Source: Rhynchopus sp. YZ270_cl-10 (lineage: Eukaryota; Euglenozoa; Diplonemea; Diplonemida; Diplonemidae). Taken from it: 64,000 nucleotides of DNA. The number at the start of each line of letters is the position of its first letter. Position 1 is the stretch's first letter. Below, piece by piece: positions 41,286 through 51,519 of this stretch. Where the stretch lies: contig OZ037926.1 in the NCBI GenBank assembly GCA_964035575.1, positions 1,116,001 through 1,180,000 on the forward strand. The letters are read 5' to 3'. The notes below the pieces were generated by a model. The model saw only the letters and a list, made by a program, of their open reading frames with translations. It did not search any database and was not told where the DNA came from. Both the position numbers and the translations under genes were made by a program.

Positions 41286-42647
41286 ATGACACACACAGAG
41301 GCAGCGACGATGCAGCTCTCGGAGGAGAGTGCGGTCGGGGTGCCGCTGAAGTTTGTGCTCGTGCGCGGGCGGAGGGTGGTGGAGCAGCGGCGCACACGGC
41401 TCCTCTGCCCGAGCCTGGAGGACGTGAAGGGGTGTGTGCGGCAGTGGGCGTGCGGGGCGTTCACGCTGCGCTACGTGGACGACGAGGGGGACCTGGTGAC
41501 GGTGGACCTGGACGAGGAGTGGACCGAGTGTGTGGCGCTCTGGCGGGAGCCACGTAGGTCAGACGACGCGGACGCGTGTGCCCAACAACAGCGTGCCCTG
41601 CGTCTGGTGGTGACGATAGGTGCGCAGGATGGGTCTGCAGTGTGTCTTGGCCAGCAGAGACATCCGCGCCAGGCGTTCTGGGACCGCGTGATCCAGCACC
41701 GTGACGCACAGAGAGACGGGCACATGCACGGGCACGGGCACAGACACCAACACATGCATGGTCGTCACAGCGCTATGCCTGGGATTCGCCAGCTGTTGGC
41801 TGAGTGGCAGTCACATGCACAGACACAGGGTCAAGAACAGAAGCAGGCAGGTGACGAGGTTGAATCTAGGTCTGAGTCTGTGAAGGAAGTGACACCGTGC
41901 TGCCGTCGGAGTGTGAAGCACGCAGGTAAACATGGTCCACGGTGCCGTGTGCACGGGAAGAAGAGTGCAGATGCGACTGACGTCCTGGTGGAGCAGACAG
42001 AAGAAGAGACACCTGCAGAGGCAGTGAGTGAAGAAGTGAAGCCGTGCTGCCGTCGGAGTGTGAAGCACGCAGGTCAGCACGGTCCACACTGCCGTGTACA
42101 CACACAGACACCTGAAGAGGTTGAAGCATTGCAGTCTGTGCAGGAAGGTACACCGTGCTGCCGTAAGAGTGTGAAGCACGCAGGTAAGCACGGTCCACAC
42201 TGCCGTGTGCACAAGAGGAAGAGTGATGCGACTGAGGCTGTGGAGGTGCCGAGCCAAGAAGAGGAGGCGGAGGAGGAGGACGTCACTGCTGGTGTGTCGG
42301 GTGCAGCCCTGCTTGTGTGTGCTGGGTGCAGCTTTGAGGTGACTGGTGTGCACGCCACGCACTGCTGTGTGAGGTGTGCGAAGCATGCAGGCCAGCACGG
42401 GCCACGCTGCGAGCAGAAGATGCCGATGGCAGCGGAGGAGGACGTGCAGGTGGAGGACAACGAGGATGTGGTTGTGGTTGCTGTGCCGGCAGAGACAGAG
42501 ACAGAGAGGGAGGAGGAGAAGCAGGAGGCAGACAGTGAGGGTGTGACTGCCCTGCGGAACATGGGGTTCGACATCACTGCAGACGTGCGTGCTGTGCTTG
42601 AGAAGCACAACGGAGGCATTGCAGCTGTTTTGGAGGAGATGATGTGA
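41286..42647 (+). CDS. PB1, Cys/His-repeat, UBA protein (p62/NBR1-like layout)
   Basis: 453 aa from ATG at 41286. The N-terminus (about 20-90) reads as a PB1 fold: basic VPLKFVLVRGRRVVE, then the acidic OPCA-like stretch YVDDEGDLVTVDLDEEWTE. A His-rich stretch (HMHGHGHRHQHMHGRH) follows. Three near-identical zinc-type repeats, CCRRSVKHAGKHGPRCRVH and variants, begin at about residues 203, 253 and 289. A fourth longer unit is at about 342-378 (CAGCSFEVTGVHATHCC..CAKHAGQHGPRC). The last 36 residues are UBA-like (ALRNMGFDITADVRAVLEKHNGG). PB1 plus zinc module plus UBA is the layout of the selective-autophagy receptors p62 and NBR1, where a ZZ finger is the usual zinc module. WDRV at about 145 could be an LIR; weak. 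Function is inferred from architecture only. Confidence 0.8.
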   Translation: MTHTEAATMQLSEESAVGVPLKFVLVRGRRVVEQRRTRLLCPSLEDVKGCVRQWACGAFTLRYVDDEGDLVTVDLDEEWTECVALWREPRRSDDADACAQQQRALRLVVTIGAQDGSAVCLGQQRHPRQAFWDRVIQHRDAQRDGHMHGHGHRHQHMHGRHSAMPGIRQLLAEWQSHAQTQGQEQKQAGDEVESRSESVKEVTPCCRRSVKHAGKHGPRCRVHGKKSADATDVLVEQTEEETPAEAVSEEVKPCCRRSVKHAGQHGPHCRVHTQTPEEVEALQSVQEGTPCCRKSVKHAGKHGPHCRVHKRKSDATEAVEVPSQEEEAEEEDVTAGVSGAALLVCAGCSFEVTGVHATHCCVRCAKHAGQHGPRCEQKMPMAAEEDVQVEDNEDVVVVAVPAETETEREEEKQEADSEGVTALRNMGFDITADVRAVLEKHNGGIAAVLEEMM

Positions 42648-43404
42648 TTTCGTTTTTTGTTTATGTTTGTTTTCATTTGAAGGAGGTATTGATGCATACG
42701 AGGGAACCGATGCCGCGGCCATCCCAGATGAGGGCAGCGTGTGTGTGTCCAGCAGAATTATATGTTTCAACTCAATCCACTTTTCATGTGATGACCTCGT
42801 TGGGTTTAGTGCAGCTGCCACACGAGTGGTCTTCACTATCCTGAGGTGGCTTTGCATGGTTTTGTTTGCGGATACACACAACAAAGCTGCGTGCTGGTGA
42901 TGCTGCTGTGGCGCACTGCACTGCCTTCGGGTGGGTGTGGTGCGGGTTTTGGTTTATTTCTGTGTTCTGAGGAACTTCTCCGATATTTGTTTCCTTTCCC
43001 TCGTGTTAATATTTTTGATTTAGTTCCTTGTCCTTCTTGCTAGACATTTCAATAGCAACAACTAACGGTCATAACGGGCAGTACGCATAAAAGCTGTTCT
43101 CGCCTCAAAGTTGGGTGGTTCACGCAAGTTTTGCTTCAGTTTTTGATGTTTTGAACCTACAGAGCAAAGTACCGTTCGCGCCTTCTATCGAAACAAAGAC
43201 TAGCCAGATAGACACAAGGGTGCATTACTCTGCTTTTTTTTTTTTATGAATTTGTTTTTTTTGGAATGCAAGATGGTAGCGAGAAAAGAATTTCTCAAAG
43301 CTTGTCCCCTATTTTTGTGTGCAGCGAGGCATCTCTTTTGAAATATTCTGTTGTTTGTGATGCCACGTGTCTTTCCTTTGACAAAACATAACGCAGGCTA
43401 CTCT
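42648..43404. other. Intergenic region before satellites
   Basis: About 750 bp of T-rich DNA with no gene signal or clear repeat. Confidence 0.5.
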
Positions 43405-43980
43405 TAGCTCCTTAGCTCCTTAGCTCCTTAGCTCCTTAGCTCCTTAGCTCCTTAGCTCCTTAGCTCCTTAGCTCCTTAGCTCCTTAGCTCCTTAGCTCCT
43501 TAGCTCCTTAGCTCCTTAGCTCCTTAGCTCCTTAGCTCCTTAGCTCCTTAGCTCCTTAGCTCCTTAGCTCCTTAGCTCCTTAGCTCCTTAGCTCCTTAGC
43601 TCCTTAGCTCCTTAGCTCCTTAGCTCCTTAGCTCCTTAGCTCCTTAGCTCCTTAGCTCCTTAGCTCCTTAGCTCCTTAGCTCCTTAGCTCCTTAGCTCCT
43701 TAGCTCCTTAGCTCCTTAGCTCCTTAGCTCCTTAGCTCCTTAGCTCCTTAGCTCCTTAGCTCCTTAGCTCCTTAGCTCCTTAGCTCCTTAGCTCCTTAGC
43801 TCCTTAGCTCCTTAGCTCCTTAGCTCCTTAGCTCCTTAGCTCCTTAGCTCCTTAGCTCCTTAGCTCCTTAGCTCCTTAGCTCCTTAGCTCCTTAGCTCCT
43901 TAGCTCCTTAGCTCCTTAGCTCCTTAGCTCCTTAGCTCCTTAGCTCCTTAGCTCCTTAGCTCCTTAGCTCCTTAGCTCCT
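43405..43980. repeat. (CTCCTTAG)n satellite, about 72 copies
   Basis: A virtually pure 8-bp array of nearly 580 bp with no internal variant that I can see. The complement reads CTAAGGAG. Ends abruptly in CTCCTAGGGG. Confidence 0.95.
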
Positions 43981-44074
43981 AGGGGACCATTTTTTACACA
44001 TTACAACACACTTGTCCTTTCTTTTTACCCTCCCTCCCTCCCCCTTTCCTTTGTTTTATTGGTATCTAAGGTGC

Positions 44075-44285
44075 ACAGGGGGGGTATCTAAGGTGCACAG
44101 GGGGCGGCTTTTTTGGTATCTAGGGTGCACAGGGTGCTTCAAAACCCACTGCACGAAACCCTCCCGAAACCCCCCGGAACTGGATTTTGAAAAGGTGCAC
44201 AGGGTGCTTTTAGCCCCCGAGAAAGGGTGCACAGGGTGCCTTTTTGGGTATGGAAAAAGGGTGCACAGGGTGCCCTTGAGATTGG
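44075..44285 (+). repeat. GTGCACAGGG-type repeats
   Basis: Six dispersed copies of GGTGCACAGGG(G/T)G in direct orientation, separated by spacers such as GGTATCTAAG. The spacer is also used at about 55655. They are related to the palindromic blocks at 50.2, 52.3 and 55.3 kb. Confidence 0.8.
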
Positions 44286-44376
44286 CACCCTATGACTTTA
44301 CACAGGCAAAACTTTTTTTTTTTTACTTGAAAACTTTTCACCAGGGCTTTCAGTACACAGTTTTCACAGAAAACAT

Positions 44377-44489
44377 AGTATACACAGTATACACAGTATA
44401 CACAGTATACACAGTATACACAGTATACACAGTATACACAGTATACACCAGTATTCACAGTATACACAGTATACACAGTATACACAGTA
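44377..44489. repeat. (CAGTATACA)n 9-bp array
   Basis: About twelve copies of the 9-mer with one internal variant. It also occurs as arrays at 50850-51166, about 53960-54030 and 55923-56147. No frame contains a stop, which produces spurious YTV/CVY open frames. Confidence 0.9.
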
Positions 44490-44499
44490 CAGTACAGCT

Positions 44500-45040
44500 G
44501 GGGTTCATTTTTTTTTACAAGGGGTTCATTTTTTTTTACAAGGGGTTCATTTTTTTTTACAAGGGGTTCATTTTTTTTTACAAGGGGTTCATTTTTTTTT
44601 ACAAGGGGTTCATTTTTTTTTACAAGGGGTTCATTTTTTTTTACAAGGGGTTCATTTTTTTTTACAAGGGGTTCATTTTTTTTTACAAGGGGTTCATTTT
44701 TTTTTACAAGGGGTTCATTTTTTTTTACAAGGGGTTCATTTTTTTTTACAAGGGGTTCATTTTTTTTTACAAGGGGTTCATTTTTTTTTACAAGGGGTTC
44801 ATTTTTTTTTTACAAGGGGTTCATTTTTTTTTACAAGGGGTTCATTTTTTTTTACAAGGGGTTCATTTTTTTTTACAAGGGGTTCATTTTTTTTTACAAG
44901 GGGTTCATTTTTTTTTTACAAGGGGTTCATTTTTTTTTACAGGGGTTCATTTTTTTTTACAGGGGTTCATTTTTTTTTACAGGGGTTCATTTTTTTTTAC
45001 AGGGGTTCATTTTTTTTTACAGGGGTTCATTTTTTTTTAC
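44500..45040. repeat. 21-bp array, GGGGTTCA-T9-ACAA unit
   Basis: About 25 units, mostly 21 bp; the last several lose AA and are 19 bp. Shorter relatives (GGGGTTCATTTTTTTTTAAA) are at 52823-52920. Open frames reading KGFIFFY are a consequence of the repeat. Confidence 0.9.
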
Positions 45041-45990
45041 ACAAAAAACTATGTTAAGACGAAATCCTACCGATGTGCCTACATGGGGCGTCCCCCGTTA
45101 GTAGTGCGCCAGATGAGGGGCATGAAGCGAAAAGCGGCTAAAGGTGCAGGCCTGTGTTGCAGCACAGGTCTGGAGAGTTGAGGCAACTCGCCTGCTGAGC
45201 GTGAGAGGAATCAAGGCAGAGGTTCGCTGTCCAAGTAAAACCTACCCTGGTCATCCTCTGCCTGTTTTGTTTTCTGTCGTGATTGTTTGTGTTTGTGGGC
45301 GGGATCAGATGGGTGGAGGGTGTTTGCTTTTTGTTTAGCTTGGAGAAGGGCCACTCTCGCACACTCCTTGTTATCTATCATCTAGTTTCATTTTTTCATG
45401 CATCCCCAAAGTATGTAGACAGAGAGTCAAGACCACCTTGGCCAAAAGGGTTTTTTCACCACACTTTTCTTTTGCTTCCATTCGTGGAAGCGTTTGCTTT
45501 TCTTCTGTTCCTGGCCTGACGTGTGTTCAACAGGTGTGCTATTTTTACTGAGTGGAATCCATTTTTCTTTTTCCAGGTGAGGCACTAAAACAAGACATCC
45601 TGCAGACAACGAAACAATGGGCACGTGTGTTTTTTATTCTCCCTTCCCTTCTTTTAAGTAAGGAGGATTAGGTCTTCTTTTTTTCCTTTTTTTGCCCCAT
45701 AAGTGTGACGCCTGTGTATTCAAATTGATTAAAAAGAATAAAAAACAAACACACGATGCAGTTTCTTGTTTTGTTTAGGAGGAAGTGGCCACTTACTTTA
45801 CTTTACCGCCCACCTTTTATACTAAAACTTGAAACACCGACCTTTTTTGGTCATCATTTTTTCATTTCCTTTTTCCTTTTCCATTTTCCTGTTCATTTTA
45901 TTGTCTTTATTGTTTACTCCATTCTTCCTTTTTCCTTTCTTCTATTCTCACATACAAAAAAAGACCAAGTACATAAAAGAGAAAAAAAAA
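45021..45990 (+). repeat. 970-bp duplicated segment, copy 1
   Basis: Matches 52921-53890 position by position at a constant offset of 7900 bp, with no difference that I can see. It forms the 5' leader of the transposase ORF in this copy. It includes GTGCAGGCCTGTGTTGCAGC near 45144 and ends in a poly-A run (GAAAAAAAAA) at 45990. Beyond this, the two copies diverge completely. Confidence 0.85.
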
Positions 45991-46253
45991 TTCACAGTAC
46001 ACACAGGACACACAGTTTTTACAGTACACAGTATACAGGTTTTTTTTTTCCAAACGATAAACCCCATTGTCAGTTCCCAAGGCTGACCTTCTCTCATGAG
46101 AAGAGTGGTGAGGGTCGTTCCAAAATGTACAGACAAAAAAAGGGTGTATTTATTTCTTGGACCTTCTCTCCTTCCCCCCTCTCCTTGTCATCCCACCATT
46201 TTACTTACATGTGCAGCAAACAAATATCACTGACTAAAAAAAGGATACTACAA

Positions 46254-48614
46254 ATGGAGGACTCACCACCAGAACAAATCTGTGACGTCTGTATATCTAA
46301 CATGTCGAAGTGCCTGTGTGAACGTGAAACTTTTGACCACGAGATTATGGATGATTTTGAATATGATGATGATAATGAAAGGGAGGAGGACCTATCACCA
46401 TCACCAAAAGCTGAAAAAAGAGCTGGTCAGCCAAGGAGAAGGCCAAAAACTAACAGAACTGGGAGAGGGGTCGAAATTGGAACGTATGAAACAGTCGAAG
46501 AAGCTGAAAAGGCCCTTTTGGAGGAGGGCCACAAAGAACTGCTGCTGCGCAATAGCATCCTCAAAAAACAAAGGGTGGGGAAGGACGAAAGGCCGAACTA
46601 CAGCGCCGGTGGAAAGGCAAAAGCGGCAGCAGATGACGTCAAAGGCGTGTGGCAACTTGCGAGGGGTGGCAAAGAGGTAATAGCTGACTACCTCCAAAAG
46701 GTTGGTCTGCTGCCGTTCACGATGAAATGCAATAAATGCGATAAAGAGATGCCACCAAAGCTCTTCTGGACTGGTGTAAATGGGAAAGCACGGAACTGGC
46801 CATGCTTTCAATGCAACACAACTTCATGCAAACACAGCAATGGCAAAAGGCGCCGTGTGCAGATGAAATTTCCTTCACCTTGTGAAAGACAACACACTGA
46901 GGATGGCAAACCCACAGGCGAGGATGGCGAGGATGGCGAGGATGGTGAGGATGGCGAGGATGGTGAGGATGGCGAGGATTGCGAGGATGATGGGGATGAC
47001 GAGGATGACGAGGATGACAACAAGAAGGACAACAAGAAGACGAAGAATAAGAAGAAGAAGAAGAAGAACACCCACACCAAACTGAAAATGGATGAGCTGC
47101 TCATACTTCTTTGGGGGTGTCACATAGATATGCCGGTGAAATACCTGAGCGGCTTCCTCGCCACAGACAAAAGAACAATCTATTCCTACAAAGAGGCCTG
47201 TGTGGAAAATGCTAGTGTCCTTGTTGAGGAGCTGCAAGCAGGAATGACCCTTGGGGGGCCGGGGAAAGAGGTGGAGATCGACGAGTTCAGTGTCGGGCTA
47301 GTTCACTTTGTGAAAACCGAGGCAGGCTCTACGATTGACAAATGCGCGTACCAGAGGCTAATTGGAGCCACAGAGAGGGGTAGCAGAAAATGCTACCTCA
47401 GAAAGCTTCCTCTGGTGATCCAGGACTGGCTCAAGCCAGGTCAAACAGTTACCCTTCCCAGTGGGGTTGGTAACTTCACAAACAAACGGGCAAAAAAGGT
47501 CCCACCGCCTCCACCAGCACTGAGCAATGACGAGCTGAAGGCGTTCTTGGATGAAGAATTCATCTTGCTTGGGAAACCTAAAAACCCATTAAAACTCACA
47601 ACAGATGGGGCCGGGGCGTACCGTTCGATGCTGGATCCTACAAAACCCAACTTCTACTGGAAGGACAAAATCGAGGATGCAGAAAAATGTGTGCGGTTTG
47701 CGTACGTTAACCATGGAAAAGAGGAGTTTACCCGTGTTGTTGCTGGGAAGAAGCCTGAGCCAGAAGCAACAACAAAACATGAGAAATTCGACGCAGAATT
47801 GCTGAGCGAGATTCAGGAGGTCATCACAATTGCGAATGCAAATGCAGAGTCAGCAGTTGACAATGAGGAGGATGGTGAAGAAGATGACGACACAGAGGTG
47901 GCGTGGCAGAGGACTGAATGGAAAGCGTGGCAAGCTGGAACTCAAAAGGCAGATGGGCTGTGGGGTATTTTAAAGCGCGCAATTCCTGTTAAAAGGGTGA
48001 GGATGATGAAGAGGATAAGAGAAGTCCAGTGGCAGCAATGGAAACACCTAATAAAAGACTACCCCCTGAAGCCGTTCGAGGTTATGCTGAGAAGCTTTGC
48101 CCGCTCTAGATTATTGAAAGAAGAAGCAGAGTCCATGAAGGATGAAGAGGAGCGCAGGGATATTAAAGAAAAAGCTGATGAAGAAAAAAAGAAGAAGGAA
48201 GAGGAGGACAAACGTGAGAAGGAGGCTCTGCAGACGATCGCAAACAATATGAGGGACAAAAATCAGAAGAGTGAAAAAAAGAACGCCATCTTAGAGGAGG
48301 AAAATAGAGAGCTCAAGGAACAACTGCACAGGCTGAAGCTTGCGGAGAAGAAGGAACACGAGGAAAAGCAAATCATAACTCCGATCGTGAGGCTGGCCCC
48401 ACCACAAAGCAGCCAAGCAAGCTCAAGCTTCAACAGTGAGCAGACGACACAACTCCCCTCTCTGCCAACTCCCTTCTCTTCCAGCATCAATCAGGCTTCT
48501 CAGGTTTCCCAGCCGATCGTGCCGGCGAAGAGACGCAGTGAGACGCAGACCGAACCTGAGGGGCAGCCTGAACAGAAGAGACCCAGAAGAAGCTTTTACT
48601 ATGGTCCAAATTAA
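46254..48614 (+). CDS. IS1595/Merlin-like DDE transposase
   Basis: 786 aa from ATG at 46254. The frame is open upstream to 45756, but that part is low-complexity leader. A zinc-ribbon-like segment (CNKCDK..CFQCNTTSCKH, about 160-200) precedes an acidic insert of GED repeats (about 222-250) and a Lys-rich stretch. The catalytic region resembles ISXO2/IS1595 transposases: D343 in EIDEF, D451 in TTDGAGAY, then VNHGKEEF and D567 in ADGLWGILKR, where the family usually has Glu. The C-terminal quarter is a charged coiled coil (KEEAES..EEERRDI..EENRELKEQL) and a Pro/Gln tail with KRPRR. No stops or frameshifts. Terminal inverted repeats were not found. Cuts and pastes DNA if active; the D-D-D triad is unusual. 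Confidence 0.75.
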   Translation: MEDSPPEQICDVCISNMSKCLCERETFDHEIMDDFEYDDDNEREEDLSPSPKAEKRAGQPRRRPKTNRTGRGVEIGTYETVEEAEKALLEEGHKELLLRNSILKKQRVGKDERPNYSAGGKAKAAADDVKGVWQLARGGKEVIADYLQKVGLLPFTMKCNKCDKEMPPKLFWTGVNGKARNWPCFQCNTTSCKHSNGKRRRVQMKFPSPCERQHTEDGKPTGEDGEDGEDGEDGEDGEDGEDCEDDGDDEDDEDDNKKDNKKTKNKKKKKKNTHTKLKMDELLILLWGCHIDMPVKYLSGFLATDKRTIYSYKEACVENASVLVEELQAGMTLGGPGKEVEIDEFSVGLVHFVKTEAGSTIDKCAYQRLIGATERGSRKCYLRKLPLVIQDWLKPGQTVTLPSGVGNFTNKRAKKVPPPPPALSNDELKAFLDEEFILLGKPKNPLKLTTDGAGAYRSMLDPTKPNFYWKDKIEDAEKCVRFAYVNHGKEEFTRVVAGKKPEPEATTKHEKFDAELLSEIQEVITIANANAESAVDNEEDGEEDDDTEVAWQRTEWKAWQAGTQKADGLWGILKRAIPVKRVRMMKRIREVQWQQWKHLIKDYPLKPFEVMLRSFARSRLLKEEAESMKDEEERRDIKEKADEEKKKKEEEDKREKEALQTIANNMRDKNQKSEKKNAILEEENRELKEQLHRLKLAEKKEHEEKQIITPIVRLAPPQSSQASSSFNSEQTTQLPSLPTPFSSSINQASQVSQPIVPAKRRSETQTEPEGQPEQKRPRRSFYYGPN

Positions 48615-49555
48615 GGGTGGGAAAAGTGAAGGGGAAAAGAGGGATTATGATGGGGGTGAGGTAAAAAAAAAACATAAAAAAAAAGTTATTGTGATGCTTT
48701 TTTGATTTTTTGATTTTTTGATTTTTTGATTTTTTGATTTTTTGATTTTTTGATTTTTTGATTTTTTGATTTTTTGATTTTTTGCAATTGAAGTATTGGT
48801 GTAAAGGGTTTGGTGCCTTCCCAGTGGGCGAGAAATCGGCTGTGATGAAGGAATTTTGTGAGGAGTTTGTCAAGTTTTTTATTTTGCAGCAAAAAATGCT
48901 TAAAAAGGGGTTGGTGCCTTCCCAGCGGGCGAGGAATCGGCTGTGATGAAGGATTGTAACTGTATTGGTTTTTGGAAAAAAAGAACTAATTTTATTTATT
49001 TTTGTCTTTGGGCACTTTCCTCCAATTTTTTTTTAAATTCTAAAAAGCCTTCGTTTTTTAGTTTTTTGGAACACTCATGTAGACCTTTCATTGGCATGAG
49101 GGGGAAAAACCGTTATTTTGTTTTTAGTTCGCTTTTTGATTTTTAATATTTAGTTTTGATGCAGTAAAAAAGGGGATGGTTCGGGATACAAATAAAACAC
49201 TGTATTTTTGAAGGAGTTGGTTGAGAGATTATGCAAACCCGCGAAAAATCGGGCATTCCACTCAAGAGAGATAAAAACAAATACAAAATACAATCAATAA
49301 CAAAGCACAATGGGATATGGTTGGGGATCCACGAAAAAAAAAAGACCACACCTTATTTAAGGCGCTCACTTTGGACGGTGAGAGATTATGAAAAAAAAAT
49401 CATGAGAGGTCTTCCACTAAAGATGGATAAAAAAAACACAAAAAACAATGGATAAAAAGCAAAAGTTATTTTTCTTTGTCACACACTACAACCTGCACCA
49501 ACCATAAGATACCTGATACCATCAATCAACTAGATACCCTAGAACCACAAGCCAG
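48615..49555. other. Repeat-rich flank of transposase gene
   Basis: Contains the (GATTTTTT)n array, and a 43-bp direct repeat (GGTGCCTTCCCAG(T/C)GGGCGA..) at about 48810-48855 and 48907-48950. Also a diverged direct repeat with GAGAGATTATG near 49222 and 49379. No coding signal. Confidence 0.6.
48696..48784. repeat. (GATTTTTT)n 8-bp array
   Basis: About eleven copies of GATTTTTT downstream of the transposase stop. Another 8-bp period array. Confidence 0.9.
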
Positions 49556-50060
49556 CTAAGTTCCTGAACCCCGCAAACCCGCACAACCACCAGCCAGATA
49601 ACGTAACCTAGAACCAGATAATGTTGCCCGAACCCCGCGCACCCGCACAACCACACCAGCCGGATAACGTTGCCCGAACCCCGCGCACCCGCACAACCAC
49701 ACCAACCGGATAACGCAACCTAGAACCCGCAAACCCGCGCACCCGCAAACCCGCAAACCCGCACAACCACCAGCCAGATAACGTAACCTAGATCCAGATA
49801 ACGTTTCCCAAACCCCGCGCACCCGCACAACCACACCAGCCGGATAACGCAACCTAGAACCCGCAAACCCGCGCACCCGCGAACCCGCAAACCCGCACCA
49901 ACCACCAGCCAGATAACATAACCTAGAACCAGATAACGTTTCCCAAACCCCGCGCACCCGCACAACCACACCAGCCGGATAACGCAACCTAGAACCCGCA
50001 AACCCGCACAACGGCCAGCCAGAGAACGTAACCTAGAGCCACTTGAACCCGGCAAACACG
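49556..50060. repeat. Compound CAGCCAGATAACG / AACCCGCAAACC satellite
   Basis: Irregular modules CAACCACACCAGCC, GGATAACG(CA)ACCTAGAACC, CCGCAAACCCGCGCACCC and TTGCCCGAACCCCGCGCA are shuffled with variable spacing. Related blocks are at 51520-52260 and 54340-55215. The AAACCCGC word is also the unit of the terminal array at 63463-64000. Confidence 0.85.
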
Positions 50061-50200
50061 CATAACTATACCAGCCAGACAATGCTACCTAGAACGAGCG
50101 AAGTGCCTGAATAGCACCCGAATGACCACACGAACGTGTAGATAACAACATAAACTAGCCCCAGTGCTTCTCAATCTCGGTCACCAATATTGCAAGACTG

Positions 50201-50690
50201 GATCGGGTGCACAGGGTGCCGTAGTGGTACCAAATCGGGTGCACAGGGTGCCCCCAAATGGTGCACAGGGTGCCTTTTTGGCACTGGATCGGGTGCACAG
50301 GGTGCCCCAAAAAAATGGTGCACAGGGTGCCCCCCAAAAAATGGTGCACAGGGTGCCCCCAAAAAAATGGTGCACAGGGTGCCAATACGGGTTTGCAATC
50401 GGGTGCACAGGGTGCCCCCCACGTTATAAGCCCCGGCTAAAAAGCACCCTGTGCACCCGATTTTTTGGCACCCTGTGCACCCGATTTTTTGGGGGCACCC
50501 TGTGCACCCGATCGGCACCCTGTGCACCCGAGTGGCCGCTTTTTTTGGTTCCCGAAACCCTGCCGAAACCTCCCGGAAGTGGTTTTGGATATGGTGCACA
50601 GGGGGCATTTCACCCCTGAAAAAGGGTGCACAGGGGGCTTTTCGGGGGTCCCGAAATAGGGTGCACAGGGGGCGCAAAAGTATGCCCCAT
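50201..50690. repeat. GTGCACAGGGTGC palindromic block 1
   Basis: Eight direct GGGTGCACAGGGTGCC copies (50206-50420) face four inverted copies (GGCACCCTGTGCACCC, 50444-50530) around the centre near 50437. Three more direct GTGCACAGGGGGC copies follow. GTGCAC is itself self-complementary. The block can fold into a large imperfect hairpin. Confidence 0.85.
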
Positions 50691-50730
50691 ATGACTTTTA
50701 CAGGTATTTTGGGTCCCTTACACAGTTTTC

Positions 50731-51166
50731 ACAGCACACACAGAAAAACACAGAAAAACACAGAAAAACACAGAAAAACACAGAAAAACACAGAAAAACA
50801 CAGAAAAACACAGAAAAACACAGAAAAACACAGAAAAACACAGAAAAACACAGTATACACAGTATACACAGTATACACAGTATACACAGTATACACAGTA
50901 TACACAGTATACACAGTATACACAGTATACACAGTATACACAGTATACACAGTATACACAGTATACACAGTATACACAGTATACACAGTATACACAGTAT
51001 ACACAGTATACACAGTATACACAGTATACACAGTATACACAGTATACACAGTATACACAGTATACACAGTATACACAGTATACACAGTATACACAGTATA
51101 CACAGTATACACAGTATACACAGTATACACAGTATACACAGTATACACAGTATACACAGTATACAA
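50731..51166. repeat. (CACAGAAAAA)n then (CAGTATACA)n arrays
   Basis: About eleven 10-bp units (50731-50850) switch directly to about 35 9-bp units (50850-51166). The same switch occurs at 55880-56147, with four 10-bp and about 25 9-bp units. Preceded in both cases by ATGACTTTTACAGGTATTTT. Confidence 0.9.
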
Positions 51167-51480
51167 ACCTTCTCTCAGTAGGGAAGCATGGTACACGTGA
51201 AAACACCTAAGTGCCCAGCCCACCAAAACAACAACCAGTTGACACAAGCCAGATATTTATTTCGGGTTTGCAGGTTTGCAGATAACTCAACCAGTTAAGT
51301 AACCCCCAAGAACCCTATTTTTCTTCTTTTCTGTACTTGGTCTATTTTTTTATGAGAATAGAAAGGAAAAGGGAAAAAATGGAGAAGATAATAAAGACAA
51401 TAAAATGAACAGGAAAATGGAAATGGAAAAAAGGATGACCAAAAAAGGTCGGGTTTAGAATAAAAGGTGGATGAAGAGCT
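51166..51480 (-). repeat. Macrosatellite unit with inverted transposon-leader fragment (1)
   Basis: A shared roughly 140-bp block (CTTCTCTCAGTAGGGAAGCA..CAGATATTTATTTCGGGTTT) is followed by about 160 bp (51310-51470). The latter is the diverged reverse complement of the transposase leader at about 45811-45975. The same pair is at 54033-54335. Confidence 0.8.
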
Positions 51481-51519
51481 TACCAAGATTCTTACCTTAT
51501 CAACCACACCAACCACACA

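Noticed and set aside
44012-45181. 389-codon frame with KGFIFFY repeats
   Set aside because: Direct product of the 21-bp satellite. It has neither a domain nor independent codon bias.
45144-45362. Short plus and minus open frames in the duplicated 970-bp segment
   Set aside because: They appear in both copies only because the DNA is identical. No domain, and the segment is a T-rich leader.
50718-51247. YTV/CVY-type open frames in the 9-bp arrays
   Set aside because: A 9-bp unit without a stop is open in every frame. The residues follow from the repeat and carry no protein signal.
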